From contig CM030872.1 in the NCBI GenBank assembly GCA_018105865.1, positions 6,505,016 to 6,569,015 on the forward strand: 64,000 nt of DNA, in the 5' to 3' direction. Source of the stretch: Metaphire vulgaris (taxonomy: Eukaryota > Annelida > Clitellata > Crassiclitellata > Megascolecidae). The stretch's first letter is position 1; each line of letters opens with the position of its first letter. The position numbers and the translations under genes were made by a program. The notes beneath the pieces were generated by a model. That model did no database searches and was not told where the DNA came from. It saw only the letters and a list, made by a program, of their open reading frames with translations. Positions 45,376-56,095 of this stretch are shown one piece after another.

Positions 45376-48300
45376 CTATTCCTTCTCCCACAAAATGGAG
45401 TCAAAGCAATCTGCTTCTGTGCTAACTTTCTCTTCTACTTGTCTCTAAAATAAACAGGACATATTGGACATTATAAAAAAATCAGTAAGATTTTCTGACA
45501 AGCTCACATTAAAAGTTTCACTAATCTATTATTTGCCCAATTGTTTAATCTAATTGGGCTTCTGGATGCTGGTAACTACAATTTTAATTATGGGCAAGGT
45601 GAAATAAGTTCTGAGGTCATCCATATAATACATCATCAAATTTCTAGCCATTTTTACCTCCCCCCGCCTCCTTGGCATCGAATGTCATCAGGCACCCTCC
45701 CCTTGGATGACGTCATCACCTCAGCGTTATGTTCAACAAAATATAGTATTATTAACAATATCATATGTTTGGCCTCGCCCTGGCTTCTGGAATTGCTACA
45801 TTCAAGTATCTATCACAGTGCCCAATTCATAAAATAGCTTCAGTTTTAAGCACAATCTAAACCAGAAAAAAACAGCTGTGATGATGTCATCATATGCATC
45901 AACCCTTCCTTGTCATCACAGGTCATCAGGTTCATATCCCCGGTTGATATAATATATGGTCGACCCCTTTAGGCCTTAAAACCAGTTCAAAAAAAATTCT
46001 ATTAGGGTAGTGTATTATTTGCTTTCATGTTGTCCAGCATCCTACCAGCCGCGGGCATTGTAAAAATTTCCAGCTGTCAGTGGTGATGGCAAATATAAGT
46101 AAAGAAACAATCATACACTGCCAAAACAGTGATAAATTCAGTAATTGAAAAATTCTCAGTGACTTAGTGATTATTATTATTATTATTATTATTACGAACA
46201 TTTCTATAGCGCAAATTATCGCAAAGCAGCAAATGCGCTCATTGTCTATAGTCAGTGGCTAGCAAGGATTCTGGAGTAGGCGGCCACATTGACATTTTCA
46301 GGTGTCGAGGCGTGAAAAAAGCTTTGACAAGTATAAAAAAACATCGTCAGTGCCAACTTCCAGCACTGTGAACTTCCCCTATTCATTAAAATTATCACAT
46401 TCTCATACTACCTCCTTCCCCACTCTCCAGTGACGTCATTGGGGGGAGGGGGGTCGTTGGCCCCCTGATTTTTAGGGGAAAACATTTTTTCGCCAATGTT
46501 TGTGTTATTTAGTTTCTACATGATTGATGTCGAGTGATCTGAAGTACCTAATCGTAAAAAAATGTCCGAAAAGCAAAAAAAAGTCACCAACTTTTTCGCA
46601 AACTTGTCAGGTCGAAAGTGTCTTGCCCCCTGAAAAACAGTGAAATGACGTCTCTGCCACTCTCCCTGGTTTTGCACAAATCCCACAACTGGTACCAACC
46701 TGAATAGGGGGCCAGGCCCAGGGGATATTTTTACACCCCCTAGAACCCCAGAATCTGAGACCGACATCCTCAACACCCCTCAATCTGAGAGCTGGATGAC
46801 TTTTTGCTTGTCAGACTTTTATCTGCAGTACACCCCAGAAAATACCCCCCAAATTGCTAATGGTTTTAGAAATAACCCAGCTGGGCCTCAGTGACTATGC
46901 CAATGTCTATAACTATAGATTTATATATTATACATATATTATACATACATATTTATATATTATACTATTTGTCAATCAAAACCAGTGCACTGGTATATTT
47001 TTATGACTCCTTAGGACTAATGCTGTAACTGAATTTCTGTTCTTACTAAATTAGTACAAGTAATAATTATAATTATAAACCAACAGCACTTAAAGGGCTA
47101 AACTTACCCCTACTGAAATTGTTGTAAGATTAGTAAGATCTGTGGCAAATTTTCTCTTTCTTGAATCATTTGCTCCAGGCCTGACCACATTGTGTTTTGA
47201 TTCAGCAATGGTCCACAGACAATCAGAAATCTTCTTTTCCAACTGCTGTGGTTGTGTCATCTGCAAATTAATCAACTGCTAGGACTATGGGCCTAAAACT
47301 GGAAAGGCAGGGAACCCCAGAACACACAGAAATGCCAGCTACCATTGCATTAATGAGTCCATGATCTCATAACCAACGAGTCTCATTTGATTAAAAGAAA
47401 TGTAGTGTTTAAAAGTCAAGCCATTTCCAAATTTAATCTACAACTATATGCTGTCTGGTCCAGAAAATAACAGACAGTCATTCAAGTTCACTTTCTAGTT
47501 CTACTTAGTAGTGGAGACCTCAGACGTTTGGGTGACAGACTGCAAAGGCAGTCAGGACTTTCAAAAAAACCATCTGAACAAGCTATGCACAAAAACTGCA
47601 TAATGCTACATAGATTTCTATATTTCTAACCTGAGATCTTAAAATTCATAAAAGATGTTCAAGTCCAGAACTTTGTGACATCTGTTCATTATTTATGGCA
47701 CTAATTTTATAGGCCTATAATGTTTTGACTCTTCACTTCTCTTCATCATTTCTGTGGGATCAGAAGACCGTATCAGTACTCATTTTATGATACAGTTAAG
47801 TATTGTGATCAAGATTTGACATCATAATAATATCAAAACATATCTGTTCTTGACTTAGCTTATTCCTCCCTTAACAGGAACCAATCATATTAATTGGAAT
47901 TAGACTAATGAACTTACAGTGGTTCTCACACAGAGGCAGACCCTAACTGAACCACTTTAAACCTTTAGGCTATATTATATTATATTATGCTATGTTATCT
48001 TGTTATATTATAAATGAAGTGATTTACCTTGAAGCAACCACATATTTATACCAAGAACATTATCATAATGACACAATTGAAGGCAATTTGAAGCTATCTG
48101 ATATGATTTAATATGAGCATGAGCCAAAAACTTTGTCAAACAAATAAACAATACAAAATTTATATCAACATATATCGCATTGGTCTACCTGATCATGTCA
48201 AAATATAAGCAATGCAACAACCATATCTGCTGTAAGTGGTACAATTTTTAATTTATACATTCTCAGTGATCCATTTAGTGAACTGTTTATATACATATCT

Positions 48301-49447
48301 GAATCCAACTCATCTGCATGGTCTACCTGCAACTTTGTTAACACACTGGACTTGAACCTGTTGTTAGTGCTGTGTCTAAAAATGCTACTCATGGAAGAAG
48401 TCATCAGAGAAATTGACGATTCTAGAAGTTTCTCCTGTGCAACAAATAATACTGATTACAACATTCACTTAGTAGTACAATGAAAATAAGAAATCTGAGA
48501 AATAATAATAATAATGATGATGCTGATGATGTGATCTAAGGCGGTTTAGGAGGCTAAGTTATCCTGTGTGAAAACCACTGTAAAGTTTGCAAGGCTAATT
48601 TCCTTATTCTGTTAAATTTGATTCCCTTGGTGACTGGACAACTGCAAACTCCAGTAGAATCCCTTCATCCCCAAAATTGTTAGCAACAGTTGCCAGTGGC
48701 GGTTCCAGGAACTCTTGGTGGGGGAGAAAAAATGTATAGGAAGTTAGTGGGAACCAGTGGCGGCTAGGATTTGGGACCGTTGGGGATGCAACCATTTGTT
48801 AAAAATTAAGAAAACTGAGAAAGGCTCTCAATAGGGGCACAGGCCCCCTGGCCCCTGTGGAGCCGCCACTGGTGGGAACGTTAAAAAGAAATGTTCTCAG
48901 GTCATTCTTTTTAGTGTTTTCCCAAAAAATGTTAATAAACCTGGGTTGACAAAATAGGTCATCGTGCATCCGCGGTATTAAGTTCGCCAAATGAAAAAAT
49001 AATTTTTTAAAAGCTTACGAAAAATATGTTGACAAACAAAAAAAACTCCGGTGGGGATGCATCCCAGTCATCAACATGGTGGAATCGCCACTGACAGTTG
49101 CCGCTATTTGAAATTTATTTCTAGACTCCTTTGCTAAACTTTTTAAGATACAGATTCTAAATTTCTGATCTGCTGAGGGTCTGAAATTTAAGACACTCAG
49201 TCCCACTCCTCATTAGGCTAAGTCGACCTCTACAGGGTCTTACTTAGGATTGCAGATTCTGGCGTGATCTTTATCTTGATCATTACTGCTCTTTGTAAAA
49301 CTGTTGAATCTGTATCTTAAAACGATCATTTTATTGCTAAATGATTAACGTTGAATTATTTTCGTCGTAAGAAGAATTAACGAAGAAAAGAAGCGATTAT
49401 AGTTCGATTACTTTACTCGGTTTCTCTGGTAAAACGCCGTCTTCCAT
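45376..49447 (-). CDS. unidentified small four-exon gene, about 121 residues
   Basis: Four minus-strand exons join in phase 0 throughout: 49412-49447 (MEDGVLPEKPSK), 48327-48434 (starts EKLLESSISL, ends LTKLQ), 47108-47260 (starts MTQPQQLEKKISDCLW, ends ISVG) and 45376-45444 (starts RQVEEKVS, ends DCFDSILWEKE, stop). Acceptors are strong (TTGCACAG, TTTGCAG, TTTTAG) and donors are GTAATC, GTAGAC and GTAAGT. The protein would be 121 residues, Ser/Lys/Leu-rich, probably helical, with a basic patch (DSRKRKF) in exon 3. I do not recognise the family and see no signal peptide or membrane segment. The region around the ATG is GC-rich, as expected of a promoter. A nested pair of hAT MITEs fills the first intron, so an extra small exon there cannot be excluded. 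Confidence 0.6.
45615..45968. repeat. decayed relative of the GTCCATATAG MITE
   Basis: AGGTCATCCATATAATACAT at the left and ATATATGGTCGACCCCTTT at the right are inverse. C-rich blocks and GATGACGTCATC lie between. It sits just upstream of the small gene's last exon on the plus-strand map. Confidence 0.4.
46168..46270 (-). mobile_element. LINE 3' end with (ATT)n tail
   Basis: A run of eight ATT units is followed by CGAACATTTCTATAGCGCAA and AAATGCGCTCATTGTCTATA, the reverse complement of a LINE terminus with its microsatellite tail. Confidence 0.45.
46428..46656. mobile_element. hAT-type MITE, CAGTGACGTCATT family
   Basis: Ends CAGTGACGTCATT and AATGACGTCTCTG (12 of 13 inverse) are flanked by a perfect 8-bp duplication CCACTCTC. 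It is non-coding and lies in the last intron of the small unidentified gene. Confidence 0.8.
48528..48592 (-). mobile_element. SINE 3' body fragment
   Basis: The minus strand reads GTGGTTTTCACACAGGATAA, then CTTAGCCTCCTAAACCGCCT, matching the body of the SINE at 29.2 kb without its tRNA head. Similar short pieces lie at 20195-20237 and 47917-47962. Confidence 0.45.
48694..49093. mobile_element. hAT-type MITE, CAGTGGCGGTTCC subfamily, host of a nested copy
   Basis: Ends CAGTGGCGGTTCCAGGA and GGAATCGCCACTG are flanked by a perfect 8-bp duplication ACAGTTGC. A second MITE (48755-48871) is inserted inside it. It fills intron 1 of the small unidentified gene. Confidence 0.82.
48755..48871. mobile_element. 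hAT-type MITE nested in another hAT MITE
   Basis: Ends CAGTGGCGGCTAGG and GGAGCCGCCACTG are flanked by a perfect 8-bp duplication GTGGGAAC. At 117 bp it is a short internal-deletion form. Confidence 0.82.
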
Positions 49448-49974
49448 TTTAATTCCCGGCGCCTTGCAAAGCGCATCGCAGAGCACTGTTTACCGCTACC
49501 ATCATGTCTGTCACAGAACACCAGAATATTTATTCTAAAACTTCTATAGCACCACTTTATGATGCATAGAAGCCAAAGAGTAGAAGTATCAGCTGAAGGC
49601 ACACCAAATCACAAAATAGCTTAACTAGCAATGTTCCTTTGGTTAAGGGGCTTTGTATGCTTTTACGAACTGGGATTATGTGTTCAGCTTATGCAGCAGT
49701 GTTCAATGGGTATCAGTGGCGTAGCCAGGGATATTTCTAGACGGTAGACCCCGACCCCAATCTGAGACCGACCCCCGCCCCTCCTGATTGAATGCACATT
49801 GCATGGCACCACTGGAGGCGCAGTAACTGGTGTGAGCACAGCCCTACAGGCTAACAAACCTGGAACACTGGTTGTCTATTCCACCGCAATAAAGAGACTT
49901 CAAATCCATTTCAACTTGCTGGAATTTTTTTCTGGTAAAATCTCTAAGATCCAAAATCTACCATGACCAATCAA

Positions 49975-51726
49975 AATACATCTCCACATCACCCATCACC
50001 ACCAGAAGCTCCTTCCAATTTTTCCTGCTTCACTCCTGTGACCGAGGAAGAAGATCTAAACTCCTGCAGTCCTTTCCAAACAAGAATGCAGTCTTGATCC
50101 AATACCAATTCTCTTCTCAAACAGTTGAACCCTAGTACCAACTATAACAAAAATTATCAATTTATCTTTTCCAAATTCCCATTTTTAAAAATTCCCTCGA
50201 ACTCCAAAAAACCAATTAGAAGTCTAAAATATGTTTTCAAACCTGTTTGTCCTCTCCAAACTCACATAGCATTGTTCTTTCCAGACTAACTGATTTGTCA
50301 AAAAAACAACACTCACCAATCTGCTTATACAAAACATCATTCAACAGAAACGTCACATTTTTGGATATCCCACTGCCATTGGATCTCAACGAGTTACTGG
50401 TCTCTGTCTCATCTTTCTGCAAATGTTTGAACTCCTCCGCCTTTCCCTCTGGTTTGGAATATCTTCTGTAGCTCACCGCTGGTTCCAATCCTATCTCCAA
50501 TCTAGATCCTTTCAGAAGTTTCATGCCTGAATCAAACTTCATCACCCTCTGATCTATACTATGGAGTTCCACAAGGATCTGTCCTTGGACCGGTTTTGTT
50601 CAGTCTCTACACTACCCCACTGTCATCCTTAATCAACTCTCTCAAGTTGAATCATCAACTTTATGCAGACGACACTCAATTATTTCTTTCGTTTACTCCA
50701 TCTTCCTTTAAGGCATCAATCTCTGAACTAGAATCAGCATTTTCGTCAATCTCATCGTGGATGTCAGCTAATCTCCTTGCCCTCAATCCCTCCAAAACAG
50801 AATTTCTCTTATTTGGACTGCCACAACAACTGAAGAAAATTGAAAATCCCACACTGACATAGCCCCAGATACAATAATAACCCTGTTCCAACTGCAAAAA
50901 TCTTGGATTTACTTTTGACTCCTCCTAAATTTTTGAAGCTCACATATCTCAGCTATCAAAAACCTGTTATGCTCACATTCGTGATCTACGTCGCCTTCGT
51001 CCCTACCTTGATATTAAAACTGCTTCCACCATTGCCACTTCAATAGTTCACTCTAAGTTAGACTACTGCAACTCACTGTTTCACAATCTTCCAAAGACTT
51101 CCATATGTAAACTCAATCGATTCAAAATGCCTTAGCTTGCAGTAACTAAATCGCCTAAATTCTGCCACATTACACCATTACTCAAATCTCTCCACTGGCT
51201 CAAAATAACAGAACGCATTGAATATAAATAATATCGATGACTTATAACTCACTCCATACATCAAAACCTGTCTACCTAAGAAATCTGATAATTCCACAAC
51301 AACCTGGATCTACTAGATCTTCTTCTCATGTAACTCTCCTTCGACCTCTGAATCAATCATCTCTCAAAATTTGCAATCGTGCTTTTTCATACGCTGCACC
51401 TGAGCTTTGGAACTCAATTCCAATATCCCTTCGCTGTCTACATCAGAGCCAAATAACAAACTCTGAGTCACAATTTTCTCCCCTTCTTGCAACATCTCCT
51501 CATGTTTTTCTTTCTAAACTAAAATCATTTCTCTTTATAAAATCATTTCCTCCATAGCTGTAGCGTCCTGCCCACTCGCCCTTTTGATTAAATGACCCGG
51601 CATGAATGACCCACCTTTGGCTATAGCTACTTCATTTGAGATTAAGCGCATAGGAATAAGGAGCTACTTCGGTGCATCTTTTGGAAGCGCTTTAGAAATT
51701 TACGAGATTTTACTTACTTACTTACA
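49975..51726 (+). mobile_element. second CR1/L2-like LINE copy, (TTAC)-tail family
   Basis: Degenerate ORF2 pieces begin near 49975 (CFTPVTEEED-like). The reverse transcriptase core lies at 50596-50862 with HQLYADDTQLFLSF, close in sequence to the copy at 13.2 kb, and the C-terminal block at 51237-51557 includes PELWNSIPISLR. The 3' end, AAGCGCTTTAGAAATTTACGAGATTTTAC followed by three TTAC units, ends at about 51726 against the GC-rich array. The copy is frameshifted and inactive. Confidence 0.8.
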
Positions 51727-51743
51727 GAGGACGCAGTCCACCG

Positions 51744-51933
51744 CAGTGTTTAATCTAGGCCGTTTCGGGAATGAGAAATTGCCCTTCCCCCCGGAAATTT
51801 AAAATTCCCCGGAAATTTTGGAATACTACATGGACTAACAGCGGCTCCTAACAGAATTTCCCTCCAGCTTTGTCAGTTCCCCCGGCTTTATCAGTTTCCC
51901 CTCGGAGTCCATATGAGTCTAGATTAAACACTG
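51744..51933. mobile_element. hAT-type MITE in the GC-rich array
   Basis: Ends CAGTGTTTAATCTAG and CTAGATTAAACACTG are inverse, flanked by GTCCACCG / GTCCCCCG (7 of 8). Confidence 0.78.
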
Positions 51934-52690
51934 GTCCCCCGTGTTGGGCCGTACGTAGCCCGTAGAGGCGTAGACCATACTGGAAGGGTGCGCAGCCTCC
52001 CGTCGTAATTAAACCATGCCCAACCGAGTTGAACCGATGTGGGAGGCTAGGGCCATAGATCCTACTGGGGCGCAGCCACCCGTCGGAGACCAATAAAGCC
52101 CCAGAGGGAGGCCATAGGCCTCACTGAGGGGCGCAGCCCCACGTGCGGGGCCGTAGGTCCTACTGGGGGGCGCAGCCCCATGTGAGGCCGTAGGCCTTAA
52201 TAGGAGCGCAGCCTCCCGTGGGAGACCTAATTAAGCCAAGCACCCCGTGGGGGCTGTATCCTCTACTGAGAGCAGTACGTGTTTATTCTAGGCCTTCTTA
52301 GGGGGGAATTCCCCCCTCCCCCAAAGTTTGAAAATTCCCCCCTCCAATTTTTTTAGATGTTGGCTGGGGGAATGAAAATTCCCCCCCAATGTGTGGAAAC
52401 TCAAACCTTGTACCCCAAACATTTTAAAATCCCCCCAATGTCAAGGGGGCTAGAATAAACACTGACTGTGAGCACAGCCCCGAAGATAAAAGTCCCAGCC
52501 CTCCGTGGGATACAAAGCCCCTTTGGGCTTGTAGGCCCAAAATGGGCCGTGGCCCGTAGATAACACCGGAGGGTGCATTCCCCATAGGAGACCAAATCCC
52601 CTTTGGAATCGTAGGCTCAAGCCGTAGTCGTAGGTTCCGTTATGGTGTGCAGCTCCCCTGTGGGGGGCAAGACTGCCCAGTGAGCACATA
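51934..52690. repeat. GC-rich array of about 38-bp hairpin-forming units
   Basis: Degenerate units of about 38 bp, clearest at 52110-52225, alternate two motifs that are each partly self-complementary: GGGGCGCAGCCCC and GGCCGTAGGCC, joined by TACTGG and CCCGTGGGAG segments. Base composition is far above the surroundings. The array is interrupted by the hAT MITE at 52273-52464 and a second MITE abuts its left end. No conserved reading frame runs through it. Confidence 0.6.
52273..52464. mobile_element. hAT-type MITE in the GC-rich array
   Basis: Ends CAGTACGTGTTTATTCTAG and CTAGAATAAACACTG, flanked by ACTGAGAG / ACTGTGAG (7 of 8). It is a relative of the copy at 51744 and interrupts the same array. 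Confidence 0.75.
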
Positions 52691-52994
52691 GGAAATTTTT
52701 TAAATGATAACCTACGCATTCACTCTACATTTTCAGATTTTAAAAAATTGTTATATATACCTAATAATACTAATAATACGAACTTTTGCCAAAAAAATCG
52801 TGGAAGGAGATAGCCACTCTCCTCCGTTTTTTCTGACGGGTTAACAGCAAGTTCATTATAATTATTATAGTTGAAGCAATATTCAGAAACTTTTTCAAAT
52901 TATTTTTAAAATAAAGTATAATAATTAGAAGTGTAAAATATGTTAAGTTTTGCGGCAACATAGCATTGTGGTATTAATAAAAATATTTCGTATT

Positions 52995-53095
52995 ATGTGA
53001 CGTCACATTTCTGGATATCCCCATCCCGTCCGTCGTCACAAATGTTTGAACTCCTCCCCTAAGTGCGTGACGTCATTTATGGATGGCCCCTAAGT
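52995..53095. repeat. GACGTCA...TATGGATGGCCCC repeat fragment
   Basis: The stretch from TGTGACGTCACATTTCTGGA to GACGTCATTTATGGATGGCC is a small palindromic copy of the same dispersed repeat as at 12.5 kb. Confidence 0.4.
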
Positions 53096-53739
53096 TTGCA
53101 GGGTCACGACATGTTACAAAGCCACTGACGTGAGTCGCACAGTTCCAACAGGTTAGGGAAACCCTGGCCTATAGTACTGTTTAAAATTAATATTATTTCG
53201 CAATAACGCAAGGAAAGCGTATTCCGACCATTTTGCTCTGAAACTCCCATAACAATAGGGAATCTCTTAAAAGTCATCAGTATCCTAGCGGTTGAGCGAT
53301 TTTGCCATACTCATAAGATTTTTAAGACGCGTAATAAAGGTATGTTACCGGCAAAATTTTAAAGTAGATATTTTTCAAGAAATTCGATATTTATTTCTCT
53401 CCCTTTGTCTTATGTGGCAAAAATATGAATAATTCCGCCCAATATATTTGCCACAGTTTTCATTCGAATTGAATCAGAGCTTTTCTTTTGCCATTTATTT
53501 ACAACTCAGAAGATTCCTTTCAACTAACGTTCGCCAGATGGCATAATGCATTTTGATATCACATGTACATGCTTTTATATTTATTAGAGTCGCTGCACGT
53601 TACAAAACTGTCGAAGGTATGTAACACCACAATTTGTCTACAGACAATTTGCCTACAGACCTACTGGTCTATCGACAGTAGGTCTACTACAATATCTGGG
53701 CTAGGGTTAGGGTGAGGTTAGGTTAGGGTCATTTTTAGG

Positions 53740-53891
53740 CAGTGTTGGAGTTGCCGGGGGTCATTAGGGGTTGAACCCCCCAGCTAACTTTGCAACCCAC
53801 CCAAAAATCGCATATCAGGCATATGCAGCTTCTGTCATTCATTGAATTTTAGTCCTCAACCCCGAGCTCAAATTTCACAACTCCAACACTG
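53740..53891. mobile_element. hAT-type MITE nested in a palindromic element
   Basis: Ends CAGTGTTGGAGTTG and CAACTCCAACACTG are inverse, flanked by TTTTTAGG / TTGCTAGG (6 of 8). It lies inside the palindromic element at 53.62-54.24 kb. Confidence 0.68.
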
Positions 53892-53942
53892 TTGCTAGGG
53901 TTAAGGTTAGAGTTAGGGGTAGCTAGTGTTATGGTTAGGTCG

Positions 53943-54063
53943 GAAGATGGCAGAGTGGGTTACGTGCTGGAGCGTCAGGCTGACGGAGCGGGTTCAAGCC
54001 CCGTTAGTGCCCCTAATGGCTTTCACACAGGCAGTAAATGCCTCCTAAGCCACTTTAAATCAT
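53943..54063 (+). mobile_element. tRNA-derived SINE
   Basis: It has the same A and B boxes and body as the copy at 29.2 kb (GAGCGGGTTCAAGCCCCGTT). It is inserted in the palindromic element at 53.62-54.24 kb. Confidence 0.75.
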
Positions 54064-54576
54064 GCTAAGTTTAAGTTTAGCAGTAGACCTCGAGATCTGC
54101 CGGTAATAATAATTATGCACTTCCATAGCACCAGTTCTAATACCCAAGGTATCAATCGATGGTACTAACTGACCAACAGTCAGTAGACTAATTGTCGTAG
54201 ACGAAAAGTTTGTAGACGAATTTTTGTGGAACCACCGTTGAAGTGGGTCGTAGTTCCAAAATGTTTGGGAAACCCTGACTTACGCATTTGATTGGTGCAA
54301 GCTCCCACTTTCATGATATAATGAAAACACAGTTACATCAGTGAAGACAAACTTTCTTGGCAACTTCATGGACCTCTGCAGATTTGCAACTGCCATAAAA
54401 ACCAATCAAATCAATCCAGATGAAGAATGACTCAGTGAATCAACTGAACGAGTTTCAGTAACACTTTGTTTTATTTAAATTTAACGTTCAAAAGCATACT
54501 GCAAAAAATTAACATTTGCATTTTAAAAGTTCTGTGATATGCTTTACTCGAAGATAGTCCTTCCCATATCTATAAA

Positions 54577-54886
54577 CTGGGGCGGTTCCATGTGGGAGGT
54601 GAGTGGGAATGCATCCTCCATCCCCTGGACCGGACATTTTTTGCTTGTGAAACCTATTTTTGGGTAAAGGCTTAGTAAAACCACGGAGAAAAACTGCGGA
54701 TGACCTTTTTTGCTTGTCAACCTATTTTTTTTGGGTAAAAGTGTAGTAAAATTAGAGAAAAAATTTCCCTATGTCAGCCTTTTTTGGCAAAGTTTATTGA
54801 TTTTCCCTTCTCTTTTCATGCCCCCACCAACTTCCTATGAATTCATTTCACCCCCCCCCCACCAAGAAATCCTGGAACCGCCACTG
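54577..54886. mobile_element. hAT-type MITE, CAGTGGCGGTTCC subfamily, decayed
   Basis: Left end CTGGGGCGGTTCC (altered) and right end GGAACCGCCACTG are flanked by TCTATAAA / TCTATACT (6 of 8). The interior resembles the element at 48.7 kb in inverse orientation. Confidence 0.65.
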
Positions 54887-54889
54887 TCT

Positions 54890-56095
54890 ATACTTACTTA
54901 CTTACTTATACATAACGGAATGCGATTCTTTTTCAATCATTAATATTTTACAATCATCAAGCAATAAATATGAATCATTAAGCAATATATATGAATATAA
55001 ATTCAAGGCACCTTAAGGTCTATCATTTAAAAGCTGAATATTTAAAAAAAATTTGTTTTATCACAACTCGGAAACACAAAAAGTGCTTCAGCTCACAACT
55101 AGAACAGACAATCCTACTGAGATTTCAGATATTAACAATTTAAATCTTCTGCAATTAACTGTAGCAATCAAAGTAATAATGTGAAAATAAAAAAGTTCAA
55201 CTAGAAAAAGACCTAAATAACATGACTCATCTCAACAATAAATAATGTATACAGTACAATCAACCAACCATGACTTTTGCATATGCAAAAACAGACATTC
55301 AATATACGATATTACATTTACAAAATGTAAAATAAGACAAAGCAAGCACCAAATAATTCTTCAGACCAGACACAATAGAGCTCAAAACCAACAAAAATGT
55401 ATATATGTAATTATGTATGTATGTATAATACACTCATATACATACACTGTATATAGGTCATAAACACACCCTAACAATATATAACAAATAATAGCTCAAA
55501 CAACTGAATGATACTAAACTATAAAACCAAAATTCACGCAATGCTACAAGTTTTAATATACACAACGAGTTACAGAATAAAAACAGCATTCAAACAAACA
55601 TAAATAGAGTTCAACAAGACAGTCTGGTATGCTCAATACTTATAAAAAGACTTTAAACAGTGTAGCAGCAGTTACTAATGCACCTTGGTCCTATGTCATT
55701 GAAAGATTGTTAATAAAATGATAAAATGTAATGCAATAAATCCAATGATCATTGTTTTATCCAGACTTCAGACCTCTGGGTCTTGGGGGGGGGGGTGACT
55801 TGGCTGGAGGGGAAGAGACACAGTTCAATGCAAAAATTTGTGTCAGTGTTGGGATTTTTGTGGGGTTTTTTGGGGGGGATCTCCTCCTAACAGGCCTGGA
55901 TAAAACACTGTCCAATTATATAATATATAATATATATACTGCCACTGTCACAATAAATATAAATATTATTTATATTTATTGCCTACAGATATCGTAGTGA
56001 TATCCACTTTTCTCATGACTGCACACCAAAGGATATGATTTGAATGATTTGAAAGTCTGTCGAATGGAATGAGACATGATGGACCGAGTTGACCG
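54890..56095. other. INTU 3' UTR and intergenic sequence
   Basis: AT-rich sequence beyond the INTU stop codon. TTTATT at about 55974 (AATAAA on the minus strand) could be its polyadenylation signal. A G-run near 55788 and 55870 is the only other feature. Confidence 0.4.

Larger units (their letters stand above)
53621..54235. repeat. palindromic MITE with TTAGGG-like core and nested insertions
   Basis: Left ACCACAATTTGTCTACAGAC and right GTAGACGAATTTTTGTGG are inverse. The core has CTAGGGTTAGGGTGAGGTTA and a second block after a nested hAT MITE. A tRNA-derived SINE is also nested within it. The arm family is shared with 27.3-27.5 kb. Confidence 0.68.

Noticed and set aside
49721..49815. CAGTGGCGTAGCCAGG, a possible further hAT MITE
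   Set aside because: The left end is clear, but no inverse right end or target duplication could be found, so boundaries cannot be given.
53698..53730. Possible interstitial telomere
   Set aside because: The repeats are few and degenerate and sit inside the arms of a palindromic element, so a chromosome-fusion origin is not supported.
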